Shown: positions 1 to 6,093, counted from the stretch's first letter. The stretch is DNA of 6,852 nucleotides from Syntrophomonadaceae bacterium (GCA_030526885.1 JAUNBV010000065.1:3554-10405), one strand, 5' to 3'. Notes: a model not told the origin generated them from the letters alone. Numbers and translations: made by a program.

Positions 1-117
1 GAACGCTACGGGCATCCCCTGTGCACCGGCTGTGGCCGCTGTATCGTACAATGCCCCAATGGGATAAACATTTCCCGGATAATTAATCAGTTAAAGGAGG
101 CAGCGAGCCATGAGTAA
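1..117 (+). CDS. C-terminal end of a 4Fe-4S ferredoxin-type electron-transfer subunit (5' part outside the window)
   Basis: Frame 1 is open from the window edge to a TAA at 115-117, giving the last 38 residues of a longer protein. It carries one clear cluster motif, C-x2-C-x2-C-x3-C-P (CTGCGRCIVQCP, encoded at about 22-57), which ligates a [4Fe-4S] cluster. The Pro after the last Cys is typical of bacterial ferredoxin domains. The stop lies inside the next gene, so the two overlap by 8 bases and are probably translationally coupled. The downstream partner is a hydrogenase gamma / AsrB-like flavin subunit. By that context this is probably the matching 4Fe-4S dicluster subunit (sulfhydrogenase beta / AsrA-like), carrying electrons to or from the flavoprotein in the cytoplasm. 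That role is inferred from context. The fragment alone shows only a 4Fe-4S domain. Confidence 0.75.
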   Translation, partial: ERYGHPLCTGCGRCIVQCPNGINISRIINQLKEAASHE

Positions 118-952
118 AGAAAACTGTACCTGTGAAAACCCCTTACTGCCTCAGATCTGCGAAGTCATCAAAATTGTGGATGAGACCCCGGATGTGAAGA
201 GCTTCTATGTCAAGCTGCCCGCGGGGGGAGTGCCGTTTAACGTCCTGCCGGGACAACTCGGCATGGTTTCGCTGTTGCCGGTGGGGGAGGGCATGTTCTC
301 CTGCACCTGGCAGGAGGAGCAGGAATGGCTGCAATTTGCTATCAAGCGCGTGGGCCTGATGACCGACGCCCTGCACCGCATCGAAGTGGGGCAGCACATC
401 GGTGTGCGCGGCCCCTACGGCAATCACTTTCCCTTTGATGAGAGCAAGGGTAAGGATATGTTGTTCATCGCCGGTGGTATCGGGTTGGCGCCGTTGCGCT
501 CCTTCATCAAGTATTGTTTCCGGCATCGCGAGGATTACGGCAAAATAACCATTATCTACGGCAGCCGCAGCAAGGCCGATCTGTGTTTCAAGGAGGAGTT
601 ATTTGATCTGTGGCCCAAGGAAAAGGATACCGATGTATATGTCACCATCGACAATCCCGAGGAAGGTTGGGACGGAGAAGTGAGCTTCGTGCCCGCGTAT
701 CTGGAAAAGCTTGACCCCCGCCCGGCCAATACCGTGGCCGTCACCTGCGGTCCGCCGGTGATGATAAAATTTGTGCTGCAATCCCTGGAGAAGATGGGCT
801 TTACCGACGATCAAATCATAACCACGTTGGAGATGCGCATGAAATGCGGCATAGGAAAATGCGGCCGCTGCAACATCGGCAGCGAGTTCGTCTGCCTGGA
901 CGGACCGGTGTATGATATGGTGAAGCTGCGTACCATGCCGCCGGAGTGGTAG
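110..952 (+). CDS. FAD/NAD(P)-binding, [2Fe-2S] electron-transfer subunit (hydrogenase/sulfhydrogenase gamma or anaerobic sulfite reductase B type)
   Basis: This 280-residue protein has the ferredoxin-NADP reductase fold seen in HydG (sulfhydrogenase gamma), AsrB and dihydroorotate dehydrogenase electron-transfer subunits. In order: a short Cys-containing N terminus with an NPLLP segment; a flavin-binding beta barrel (about 15-110) with FAIKRVGLMTDAL near 77-88 and GVRGPYGNHFP near 98-108; a nucleotide-binding half with AGGIGLAPLR at 121-130 and CGPP at 213-216; and a C-terminal [2Fe-2S] site with Cys246, Cys251, Cys254 and Cys262. In this family the subunit moves electrons between NAD(P)H and an iron-sulfur partner. 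The ATG is 9 bases after AAAGGAGG (93-100) and overlaps the end of the upstream 4Fe-4S gene, so the two are one operon. A terminator follows. The partner catalytic subunit is outside the window, so hydrogenase, sulfite reductase or another complex cannot be told apart. Confidence 0.88.
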   Translation: MSKENCTCENPLLPQICEVIKIVDETPDVKSFYVKLPAGGVPFNVLPGQLGMVSLLPVGEGMFSCTWQEEQEWLQFAIKRVGLMTDALHRIEVGQHIGVRGPYGNHFPFDESKGKDMLFIAGGIGLAPLRSFIKYCFRHREDYGKITIIYGSRSKADLCFKEELFDLWPKEKDTDVYVTIDNPEEGWDGEVSFVPAYLEKLDPRPANTVAVTCGPPVMIKFVLQSLEKMGFTDDQIITTLEMRMKCGIGKCGRCNIGSEFVCLDGPVYDMVKLRTMPPEW

Positions 953-997
953 AGTATAACCAACGGGAGTAAAAAATGTTTTAGCTTTCTTCAATAC

Positions 998-1044
998 GCT
1001 TAAAGGGTCAGGGGCACAGCCTCCTGACCCTTTAAGCTTTTATT
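998..1044 (+). terminator. Rho-independent terminator of the electron-transfer operon
   Basis: A perfect 15-bp stem (arms 998-1012 and 1023-1037) extends by one G-U and one G-C pair to 17 bp around a 6-base loop (1015-1020). TTTTATT follows on the + strand (1038-1044). It lies 45 bases after the flavoprotein stop. The U-tract overlaps the TAA of the convergent trpB (complement of 1040-1042). Read from the - strand the same hairpin has no U-run after it, so it is a good terminator only for rightward transcription. Confidence 0.9.
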
Positions 1045-2425
1045 CCTGTATACCCGGCAGTTTGGGGATATAAGAGAATCCCTGCGCCAATTCCTCGTCG
1101 GTGGGGATGAAGTCGGTCATGGTACCGGCGTTGTAAGCCGCATAGGCGGAGAGATCGAAATAGCCGGTGCCGGAAAGGCCGAACAGAATAGTCTTGGCCT
1201 CGCCGCTCTCTTTGCATTTCAGGGCTTCATCGATGGCCACCTTGATAGCATGCGACGATTCGGGAGCCGGCAGGATGCCTTCAACCCGGGCAAATTGCAC
1301 CGCAGACTTGAAAACTTCGGATTGTTCGACCGCGCGGGCCTCGTCGAGATAGCCGTCGTGGTAAAGCTGCGACATGGTCGCGTTCATGCCGTGATAGCGC
1401 AGGCCGCCGGCATGGTTGGGGGAGGGGATGAAGCCGCCGCCCAGAGTATACATTTTAATCAGCGGCGTTACCTGTCCGGTATCTCCAAAGTCGTAAGCGA
1501 AGCGCCCGCGGGTCAGCGTGGGACATGATGCGGGCTCCACCGCGATGAAATAAGGATGGCTGCGTCCGGCCAGCTTGTCTGCCATAAAGGGCGCCATCAG
1601 ACCGCCCAGATTGGAGCCGCCGCCCGCGCAGCCCACAACGATGTCGGGATAAATATCATATTTGTTCATGGCCAACTTGGCTTCCAGCCCAATGATGCTT
1701 TGGTGCAGCAGCACATGGTCCAGCACGCTGCCCAGCACATAGCGGGTGCCTGGGTTGGCGACGGCCACTTCCACTGCTTCGGAAATGGCACATCCCAAGC
1801 TGCCGCCGCTGCTGGGATGCTCGGCTAAGATTTTTCGTCCCACGGCAGTAGTGTCCGAGGGGGAGGGGATGATCTCGGCCCCGTAGGTTTCCATGAGCAC
1901 TTTGCGATATGGCTTTTGTTGTGATGATACCTTGACCATATAAACCTTTGCCTTCAGGCCAAAGTAGCTGCACGCCATGGCCAGAGCCGTACCCCACTGT
2001 CCCGCTCCGGTCTCCGTGGTCAGCGAGGTCAGCCCCTGCTCTTTGGCGTAGTAGGCCTGGGCAAAGGCCGAATTCAGTTTGTGACTGCCGGAGGTGTTGT
2101 TGCCCTCAAACTTGTAATAGATCTGAGCCGGGGTGCCCAGTTCCTTCTCCAGACAATATGCCCGTACCAGCGGGGAAGGGCGAAACATGCGGTAAATAGC
2201 CAGCAGTTCCTCCGGAATGTCGATAAAGCGATTGGTCGCATTCAGTTCCAGTTTCGCCATTTCCGCACAGAATATGGGTTCCAGATCCTTGACCGTCACC
2301 GGCTGTAAAGTGGCCGGATTCAGGATGGGCGCGTGATCCGTCTTCAGGTCCGCGCGCAGGTTATACCACTGTTTAGGCATCTCATCTTCTCGCAAATAAA
2401 TCTTGTAGGGTACGTTTTCCATCAC
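1040..2425 (-). CDS. trpB: Tryptophan synthase beta chain, TrpB2 type (PLP-dependent)
   Basis: This 461-residue fold-type II PLP enzyme condenses indole with L-serine to give tryptophan. Length and motifs fit the TrpB2 branch (about 420-460 residues) rather than the roughly 400-residue TrpB1. Visible are FRPSPL at 81-86, the PLP lysine Lys116 in GSHKLNSA, the ETGAGQWG segment at 138-145 with the catalytic-type Glu138, the PLP-phosphate loop GGGSN at 268-272, and the C-terminal LSGTGYFDLSAY. The start is either GTG (2425) or the next codon, ATG (2422). GGAAGGAG (2440-2433) lies 7 bases before the GTG and 10 before the ATG, so both are plausible. No trpA or other trp gene is nearby. TrpB2 enzymes often lack the TrpA-interacting surface and may salvage indole, so such a role is an inference. 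The upstream Trp T-box independently supports a tryptophan function. No U-rich terminator is seen for this strand. Confidence 0.93.
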   Translation of the reverse strand: MMENVPYKIYLREDEMPKQWYNLRADLKTDHAPILNPATLQPVTVKDLEPIFCAEMAKLELNATNRFIDIPEELLAIYRMFRPSPLVRAYCLEKELGTPAQIYYKFEGNNTSGSHKLNSAFAQAYYAKEQGLTSLTTETGAGQWGTALAMACSYFGLKAKVYMVKVSSQQKPYRKVLMETYGAEIIPSPSDTTAVGRKILAEHPSSGGSLGCAISEAVEVAVANPGTRYVLGSVLDHVLLHQSIIGLEAKLAMNKYDIYPDIVVGCAGGGSNLGGLMAPFMADKLAGRSHPYFIAVEPASCPTLTRGRFAYDFGDTGQVTPLIKMYTLGGGFIPSPNHAGGLRYHGMNATMSQLYHDGYLDEARAVEQSEVFKSAVQFARVEGILPAPESSHAIKVAIDEALKCKESGEAKTILFGLSGTGYFDLSAYAAYNAGTMTDFIPTDEELAQGFSYIPKLPGIQE

Positions 2426-2465
2426 ACATAAACTCCTTCCGATAAATTATTTGGGGGATGAGGGC

Positions 2466-2505
2466 AATAAAAAATCCTGCCCCCACATTTTTTGCAGGGA
2501 CAGGA
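2466..2505 (-). terminator. Regulated terminator of the trpB T-box leader
   Basis: On the - strand TCCTGTCCC (2505-2497) pairs with GGGGCAGGA (2483-2475) with one G-U pair, around a 13-base loop. Six T's plus ATT follow (2474-2466). The 5' arm shares bases with the 3' arm of the T-box antiterminator, so the two structures exclude each other. The trpB Shine-Dalgarno site starts about 26 bases beyond the U-run. Confidence 0.93.
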
Positions 2506-2736
2506 GACGATACTCCTGCGGTGCCACCTTGCTTGACGCCATATAGACGCCCACCTCTGCGGAATGCTATCACATTCCCGCTCTGTAACGTGAGCTCACG
2601 TCTTTTGCTACTCGGAAATTACCTTTCACAAAGCCCTCTGAGGTCCATTTATCATCCCGCTTCCTGCCGGGCTCCCACCTACCCCGACTCTCTGTGAGCG
2701 CGCTGATGATGTTATCTCCTCATCATCGGTTTGATA
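2466..2736 (-). promoter_or_regulatory. T-box leader (tRNA-Trp riboswitch) controlling trpB
   Basis: Read on the - strand, the leader has the full T-box layout. In stem I, GAGG (2721-2718) pairs with CCTC (2643-2640) below the specifier loop, and ATCATC (2710-2705) pairs with GATGAT (2656-2651) above it. The 3' side of the loop reads AAA-TGG-A, placing a UGG Trp specifier at 2647-2645. The AGAGAG motif is at 2693-2688, followed by the GGGGTAGGTGGGAGCCC distal region. A 14-bp palindrome (2588-2601) could form stem II, and a hairpin at 2559-2581 is stem III. The T-box core AAGGTGGCACCGC is at 2530-2518. Its bulge UGGC would pair with acceptor end GCCA, matching the G73 discriminator of bacterial tRNA-Trp. 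The antiterminator is AGG, bulge UGGCACC, then GCAGGAG pairing with CUCCUGU around a UAUCGU loop. It uses bases also needed by the terminator. Uncharged tRNA-Trp should therefore allow trpB transcription. Confidence 0.95.
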
Positions 2737-2742
2737 TTTTGG

Positions 2743-2772
2743 AGTATAGCGCTTGAGTTTTGGGTTTGTCAA
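2743..2772 (-). promoter_or_regulatory. Sigma-70/sigma-A type promoter of the T-box-trpB unit
   Basis: The - strand has a consensus -35 TTGACA (2772-2767), an 18-base spacer and -10 TATACT (2748-2743). This predicts a transcript start near 2736, just before T-box stem I and about 310 bases ahead of trpB. The near-perfect match fits control by attenuation rather than by an activator. Confidence 0.85.
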
Positions 2773-2800
2773 GCGTTTTTTTGACCCCGTGCTTTTTGAT

Positions 2801-2830
2801 TTGCTGCAAGGGAGCAATAAAGCATATAAT
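2801..2830 (+). promoter_or_regulatory. Probable promoter of the CBS-alr operon
   Basis: A perfect -10 TATAAT lies at 2825-2830, with a weak -35 TTGCTG at 2801-2806 and an 18-base spacer. The predicted start is near 2837, about 20 bases before the CBS gene's ATG. It is back-to-back with the trpB promoter, with 28 bases between the two -35 boxes. Confidence 0.6.
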
Positions 2831-2856
2831 AATAGACAGGAAGGAGGAGGATAGGC

Positions 2857-3309
2857 ATGAAGGCTAGGGAGATAATGACTAAAGACGTTATTACGGCCAG
2901 ACCGGACGACAAGGTGGAGGATATCGCGCGCGTTTTGGTGGATAAGAAGATTAGCGGTATTCCGGTGACGGATGATGAGGGCAGGGTTTTGGGCATTGTT
3001 TCCGAAAAGGATCTACTTATCCGGGCTACCGAGATCAAAGCGCCTTTTTACCTCACTCTGTTTGACAGCATTATTTACGTCGATAATCCGGTGCGCTATC
3101 AGCAGGATGTGAAGAAGTTCACTGCGGCGCAGGTGAAGGACCTGATGACCAAAAAAGTGTATTCGGTGGATGAAGATGCCGAGACCAGCGAGATCGTGAG
3201 CATCATGCGCAAGTATAACATAAACCGGGTGCCGGTGCTGCGCCATGGCAAGCTGGTGGGACTGGTGACGCGCAACGATGTGCTCAAGGCGCTGATAAAG
3301 GATGAATAG
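2857..3309 (+). CDS. Two-CBS-domain protein (probable adenosine-nucleotide sensor)
   Basis: This 150-residue soluble protein consists almost wholly of a Bateman module. CBS1 covers about 7-57 and CBS2 about 97-147. Each starts with an MT-K-V motif and ends with the ribose-binding pattern G-h-V-S/T-x-x-D (GIVSEKD 46-52, Asp52; GLVTRND 135-141, Asp141). CBS pairs of this kind usually bind AMP, ATP, S-adenosylmethionine or similar ligands and control a partner. The linker of about 35 residues between the domains (about 60-95, rich in aromatic residues: PFYLTLFDSIIYVDN) is longer than in minimal pairs and could be a contact surface. No catalytic, DNA-binding or membrane domain is attached. The ATG follows AAGGAGG (2841-2847) by 9 bases. 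The stop is 2 bases before alr, so the two are co-transcribed and probably coupled. The ligand and target cannot be read from sequence. Confidence 0.9.
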   Translation: MKAREIMTKDVITARPDDKVEDIARVLVDKKISGIPVTDDEGRVLGIVSEKDLLIRATEIKAPFYLTLFDSIIYVDNPVRYQQDVKKFTAAQVKDLMTKKVYSVDEDAETSEIVSIMRKYNINRVPVLRHGKLVGLVTRNDVLKALIKDE

Positions 3310-3311
3310 CC

Positions 3312-4430
3312 GTGGATAAACGCGGGCGTAGCTGGGCAGAAATAAATTTAGGCGCTATTGCGGATAATGTGGCCGCCATTCGCGGGCTTATCGGCGACGG
3401 GGTACGGCTGATGGCGGTGGTTAAAGCCGATGCTTACGGTCATGGCGCGGTGCCGGTGGCAAAGTGTGTGCTAAAAGCCGGGGCCGATTATCTGGGGGTA
3501 GCGTGCCTGGAGGAAGCTTTGGAATTGCGGGCCGCGGATATCACCGCGCCGATTCAGGTCATTGGTTTTACGCCGGAATCGGGTTTTGGGCAGGCCATTG
3601 GCGCAAATATCGAGCTGACGGTATTTCGTGCGGAGACGGCAGCCACCTTATCGGCTTGCGCACGGCATCTGGGCAGGGACGCGGCCATCCATCTCAAACT
3701 CGATACCGGCATGGGGCGCATAGGCTTTTGGCCCACAGAGGAAAGCGCCGATACCATGCAAAGAATAGCCGCTTTGCCGGGGATAACGGTTCAAGGGTTA
3801 TTCAGCCATCTGGCCACGGCGGATGAGGCAAATAAGGAATACGCTTATCGCCAGATAGATGTTTTTCAACAGTTTGCGGCGCGGCTGGAAGCACGGGGGC
3901 TGGCGATACCGGTAAAGCATATAGCCAACAGCGCCGCTGTAATCGAATTGCCGCGTGCGCATATGGATATGGTAAGGGCGGGGATTATTCTGTACGGCCT
4001 GTATCCTTCGCCGGAGGTGGACCGTTCCGTTATTCAGCTCAAACCCGCCATGCGCTTTATGAGCCGGGTGTCGCAGGTAAGGGAAGTGTTGGCCGGTACT
4101 GCGGTAAGCTATGGGCGCACCTTCATCGCTGCGGAGCCGCGAAAAATCGTTTCCGTGCCGGTCGGTTATGCCGACGGTTACAACCGGCGGCTTTCCAATC
4201 GGGGCCGAGCCGTAATTAATGGCCGTGTTGTGCCGGTGATAGGCCGGGTGTGTATGGATCAGACCATGTTTGACGTTACCGGACTACCTGAAGTTACCGT
4301 GGGTGACGAGGTGATACTGTTTGGCACTCACAGGGACGGGGTGACGGCCGATGACATCGCAGGATGGCTGGATACCATCAATTATGAAGTGGTATGTATG
4401 CCGTCCCGGCGCATACCGCGATGTTATTGA
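3312..4430 (+). CDS. alr: Alanine racemase
   Basis: This 372-residue, full-length PLP enzyme of fold type III interconverts L- and D-alanine in the cytoplasm, supplying D-Ala for peptidoglycan. The N-terminal TIM barrel has the PLP lysine Lys38 in AVVKADAYGHG. Lys129 and Arg136 lie in LKLDTGMGRIG, at the same numbers as the carbamylated Lys and PLP-contacting Arg of the Geobacillus enzyme. The second catalytic base, Tyr267, is in VSYGRTF. The C-terminal beta domain has YADGYNRRLSNRG, the conserved GRVCMDQTMFDVT and an ending typical of the family (MPSRRIPRCY). The start is GTG at 3312, 2 bases after the CBS-gene stop, with AAAGGA (3297-3302) 9 bases upstream inside that gene. Translation therefore probably depends on ribosomes arriving from the CBS gene. 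mazE/mazF follow, as in the Bacillus subtilis alr-ndoAI-ndoA order. Nothing is missing or odd in the active site. Confidence 0.97.
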   Translation: MDKRGRSWAEINLGAIADNVAAIRGLIGDGVRLMAVVKADAYGHGAVPVAKCVLKAGADYLGVACLEEALELRAADITAPIQVIGFTPESGFGQAIGANIELTVFRAETAATLSACARHLGRDAAIHLKLDTGMGRIGFWPTEESADTMQRIAALPGITVQGLFSHLATADEANKEYAYRQIDVFQQFAARLEARGLAIPVKHIANSAAVIELPRAHMDMVRAGIILYGLYPSPEVDRSVIQLKPAMRFMSRVSQVREVLAGTAVSYGRTFIAAEPRKIVSVPVGYADGYNRRLSNRGRAVINGRVVPVIGRVCMDQTMFDVTGLPEVTVGDEVILFGTHRDGVTADDIAGWLDTINYEVVCMPSRRIPRCY

Positions 4431-4457
4431 GAGCTGCGGGGTTGGCGTTAATTGGAT

Positions 4458-4487
4458 TTGCACCGCTGTCCGTTTACAGCTTATAAT
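4458..4487 (+). promoter_or_regulatory. Possible internal promoter for mazE-mazF
   Basis: The 96-base gap after alr holds a perfect -10 TATAAT (4482-4487) and a weak -35 TTGCAC (4458-4463), spaced by 18 bases. The start would be near 4494, about 33 bases before mazE. A separate promoter would fit a self-regulated toxin-antitoxin pair. No clear palindromic operator is visible beside it. Confidence 0.5.
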
Positions 4488-4511
4488 TGGGGTATCGTAT
4501 TTGTGAAGGAC

Positions 4512-4518
4512 GGAGGTG
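4512..4518 (+). promoter_or_regulatory. Ribosome binding site setting a TTG start for mazE
   Basis: GGAGGTG lies 8 bases before the TTG at 4527. Upstream in-frame starts (TTG 4452, GTG 4503) have no comparable site and would add residues unlike the family, so 4527 is the preferred start. Confidence 0.75.
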
Positions 4519-4526
4519 CTTATACT

Positions 4527-4748
4527 TTGGGAGCCAAACGGCGGATAAGCGTAAGCCTGGATGAACGGCTTTTTACGGAATTGAATGCGGTTGCCGCTAT
4601 GGATGGGCGAACGCGCGGGGATTTACTGAATGAAGCTCTGACGGCGTATATTGAAGAGCGCCGGAGGCAATTGCAACGGGAGGAGATGGGAAAGGGTTAT
4701 CAGGAAATGGCGGCGCTCAATCTGAAGCTGGCCGATGAGAACTTATAA
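4527..4748 (+). CDS. mazE: MazE/EndoAI-type ribbon-helix-helix antitoxin
   Basis: With the TTG start this is a 73-residue antitoxin for the MazF-type RNase just downstream. The N terminus, KRRISVSLDERL (4-15), is the beta strand of a ribbon-helix-helix DNA-binding domain. Two helices follow (about 12-24 and 29-46, the latter with the TRGDLLNEALTAYIEE pattern), so it resembles Bacillus EndoAI (YdcD) rather than the AbrB-like MazE of E. coli. The charged C-terminal tail (about 46-73) is where this family wraps around and blocks the toxin. The RHH dimer presumably represses its own promoter. The toxin starts 21 bases after the stop. A longer reading from TTG 4452 (98 residues) is open but unsupported by a ribosome binding site. 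Confidence 0.88.
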   Translation: MGAKRRISVSLDERLFTELNAVAAMDGRTRGDLLNEALTAYIEERRRQLQREEMGKGYQEMAALNLKLADENL

Positions 4749-4769
4749 TACTTTTTCGGAGTGAAGTTT

Positions 4770-5117
4770 ATGATAAAACGCGCGGAGATCTATTTTGCCC
4801 AGCTCAACCCGGTGGTGGGTTCGGAGCAGGGAGGCATACGCCCGGTGCTGGTGGTGCAGAACGATGTTGGCAATCAACACAGCCCTACCACCATTGTGTT
4901 GGCCATCACCTCTCAGATTAACAAGGCGAAGCTTCCCACCCACGTGGAGCTTAAGGCGCGTCATTTCGGTATGGAGCGCGATTCGGTAATCCTGGCCGAG
5001 CAGATACGCACCATTGACAAAACGCGTCTCAAGCAGCGGGTGGCGGTGCTGAATGATGAGCTTATGCGGCAAGTGGACCAGGCGCTCTTGACCAGCCTGC
5101 AGCTCAGAGACATTTAG
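4770..5117 (+). CDS. mazF: MazF/EndoA-type endoribonuclease toxin
   Basis: This 115-residue protein of the PemK/MazF family cleaves single-stranded RNA in the cytoplasm at short sequence motifs, slowing growth when the antitoxin is lost. It matches the Bacillus subtilis EndoA pattern along its full length: KRAEIYFAQLNPVVGSEQGG at 3-22, IRPVLVVQND at 23-32, SPTTIVLAIT at 38-47, KLPTHVEL, and RDSVILAEQIRTIDK. Arg24 and Thr47 stand at the positions of the EndoA catalytic residues Arg25 and Thr48, so the toxin looks active. The start is ATG 4770, preceded by CGGAG (4757-4761) at an 8-base gap. The in-frame GTG at 4761 overlaps that site and is unlikely. EndoA cuts at UACAU, but the specificity of this copy cannot be read from sequence. 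It sits between mazE and psd on the same strand. Confidence 0.95.
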   Translation: MIKRAEIYFAQLNPVVGSEQGGIRPVLVVQNDVGNQHSPTTIVLAITSQINKAKLPTHVELKARHFGMERDSVILAEQIRTIDKTRLKQRVAVLNDELMRQVDQALLTSLQLRDI

Positions 5118-5154
5118 ACTGGGTGTACAAGTACATAGTATAGGGGATTACACA

Positions 5155-6093
5155 ATGAAGATCGGCCTCCGGCGCAGGTCTAAAGCGAATTGGCCTGCAA
5201 TCATGGTATATCAGCGCGATACGAAAGATTATATGACTGAAAGGGTACCGGGTGGAGCAAGCCTGCAACTTTTGTATGGCAGCCCGCTGGGGCGTCTGGC
5301 TTTGCACACTTTGATTCGCCGCAAGGTATACTCCGGCGCCATGGGCCGCATCTGTGAGATGAAGCTGTCCCGACGCAGCATACCGAGATTTGTGCGCAAT
5401 TTTGATATTGATTTGGATGAAGCCTGTTGTACTGCGGATGAGTATCGTTCTTTCAATGATTTTTTTACCCGTGAACTGCAGCCCGGGGCGCGTGATTTTG
5501 CCCGGGATGAAGAACTGCTTTTGAGCCCGGGCGACGGGCGACTGCGCGCTTGGCAGGGGGTCGATCCATCCCATCTGGTGCAGGTAAAAGGGATGGAATA
5601 CAGCCTGGCGGAGCTTTTGCAAAACGATCAACTGGCGGCCGCTTATGAGGGCGGGACCTGCCTGCTGTTACGGCTGGCACCGGTGGATTACCACCGGTTT
5701 CATTTTATCGCTGACGGAGTTTGCACCGAGAGCCTGGAGATCAGGGGCGTTTATTATTCGGTGAACATGATTGCGCTAAAGCGGCGGGTGCGGATTTTTT
5801 GCCAAAACCGCCGCAGCTATGCGGTACAGCATAGCCCGGAGTGGGGCGATATTCTGTATATAGAAGTAGGCGCTACCGCGGTAGGCTCCATTATTCAGAG
5901 CTACACGCCCGGGCAGTTGATGCGCCGGGGCGATGAAAAGGGATATTTTAAATTTGGCGGCTCGACTATTTTATTGTTCTTTGAACGGGACCGGGTAGTG
6001 ATCGATGATGATATTCTGAAACAAAGCGCCATGGATCTGGAGGTAAGGGTACTGGCCGGGGAACCCATCGGCAGTCTGAGGCATATGATGTGA
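5155..6093 (+). CDS. psd: Phosphatidylserine decarboxylase proenzyme
   Basis: This membrane-associated pyruvoyl enzyme converts phosphatidylserine to phosphatidylethanolamine. The precursor of 312 residues cuts itself in the GGST motif. Cleavage between Gly269 and Ser270 would turn Ser270 into the pyruvoyl group of the small alpha chain (270-312), leaving a beta chain of 269 residues. Also visible are YRSFNDFFTREL (97-108), SPGDG (124-128, Asp127 of the processing triad) and APVDYHRFHF (175-184, His180/His183). The FGGSTILLFF context is like clostridial enzymes. The ATG at 5155 has AGGGGAT (5142-5148) just upstream. The alternative ATG at 5203 starts at the point where family members usually begin (VYQRDTKDY) but has no ribosome binding site. 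If 5155 is right, the protein has a basic 16-residue extension (LRRRSK). The gene lies 37 bases after mazF. The phosphatidylserine synthase gene is not in the window. Confidence 0.95.
   Translation: MKIGLRRRSKANWPAIMVYQRDTKDYMTERVPGGASLQLLYGSPLGRLALHTLIRRKVYSGAMGRICEMKLSRRSIPRFVRNFDIDLDEACCTADEYRSFNDFFTRELQPGARDFARDEELLLSPGDGRLRAWQGVDPSHLVQVKGMEYSLAELLQNDQLAAAYEGGTCLLLRLAPVDYHRFHFIADGVCTESLEIRGVYYSVNMIALKRRVRIFCQNRRSYAVQHSPEWGDILYIEVGATAVGSIIQSYTPGQLMRRGDEKGYFKFGGSTILLFFERDRVVIDDDILKQSAMDLEVRVLAGEPIGSLRHMM

Noticed and set aside
1250..2308. Several + strand frames of 75-92 codons opposite trpB
   Set aside because: They are antisense shadows of a well-supported gene, lack ribosome binding sites and encode low-complexity Ala/Arg/Gln-rich sequence with no family pattern.
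2382..2573. Open reading frame on the - strand through the T-box, ending with a 15-codon ATG frame (2429) that overlaps the trpB start
   Set aside because: Most of it is the structured T-box RNA, and the ATG at 2429 is only 3 bases after the Shine-Dalgarno site. It is not a convincing leader peptide, because T-box control does not use one and there is no run of Trp codons.
2588..2601. 14-bp palindrome ACGTGAGCTCACGT as a possible regulator operator
   Set aside because: It lies inside the T-box leader between stem I and stem III and is best explained as part of the stem II region of the RNA.
4452..4526. 25-residue N-terminal extension of mazE from TTG 4452
   Set aside because: It has no ribosome binding site, contains the candidate promoter and the real Shine-Dalgarno site, and lies outside the ribbon-helix-helix domain.
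5124..5135. Short inverted repeat TGTACAAGTACA between mazF and psd, next to a weak TAGTAT
   Set aside because: The arms are only 5 bases with a 2-base centre, and the -35/-10 match (TTTAGA, TAGTAT) is poor and would put the start in the psd ribosome binding site. Not enough for an operator or promoter call.
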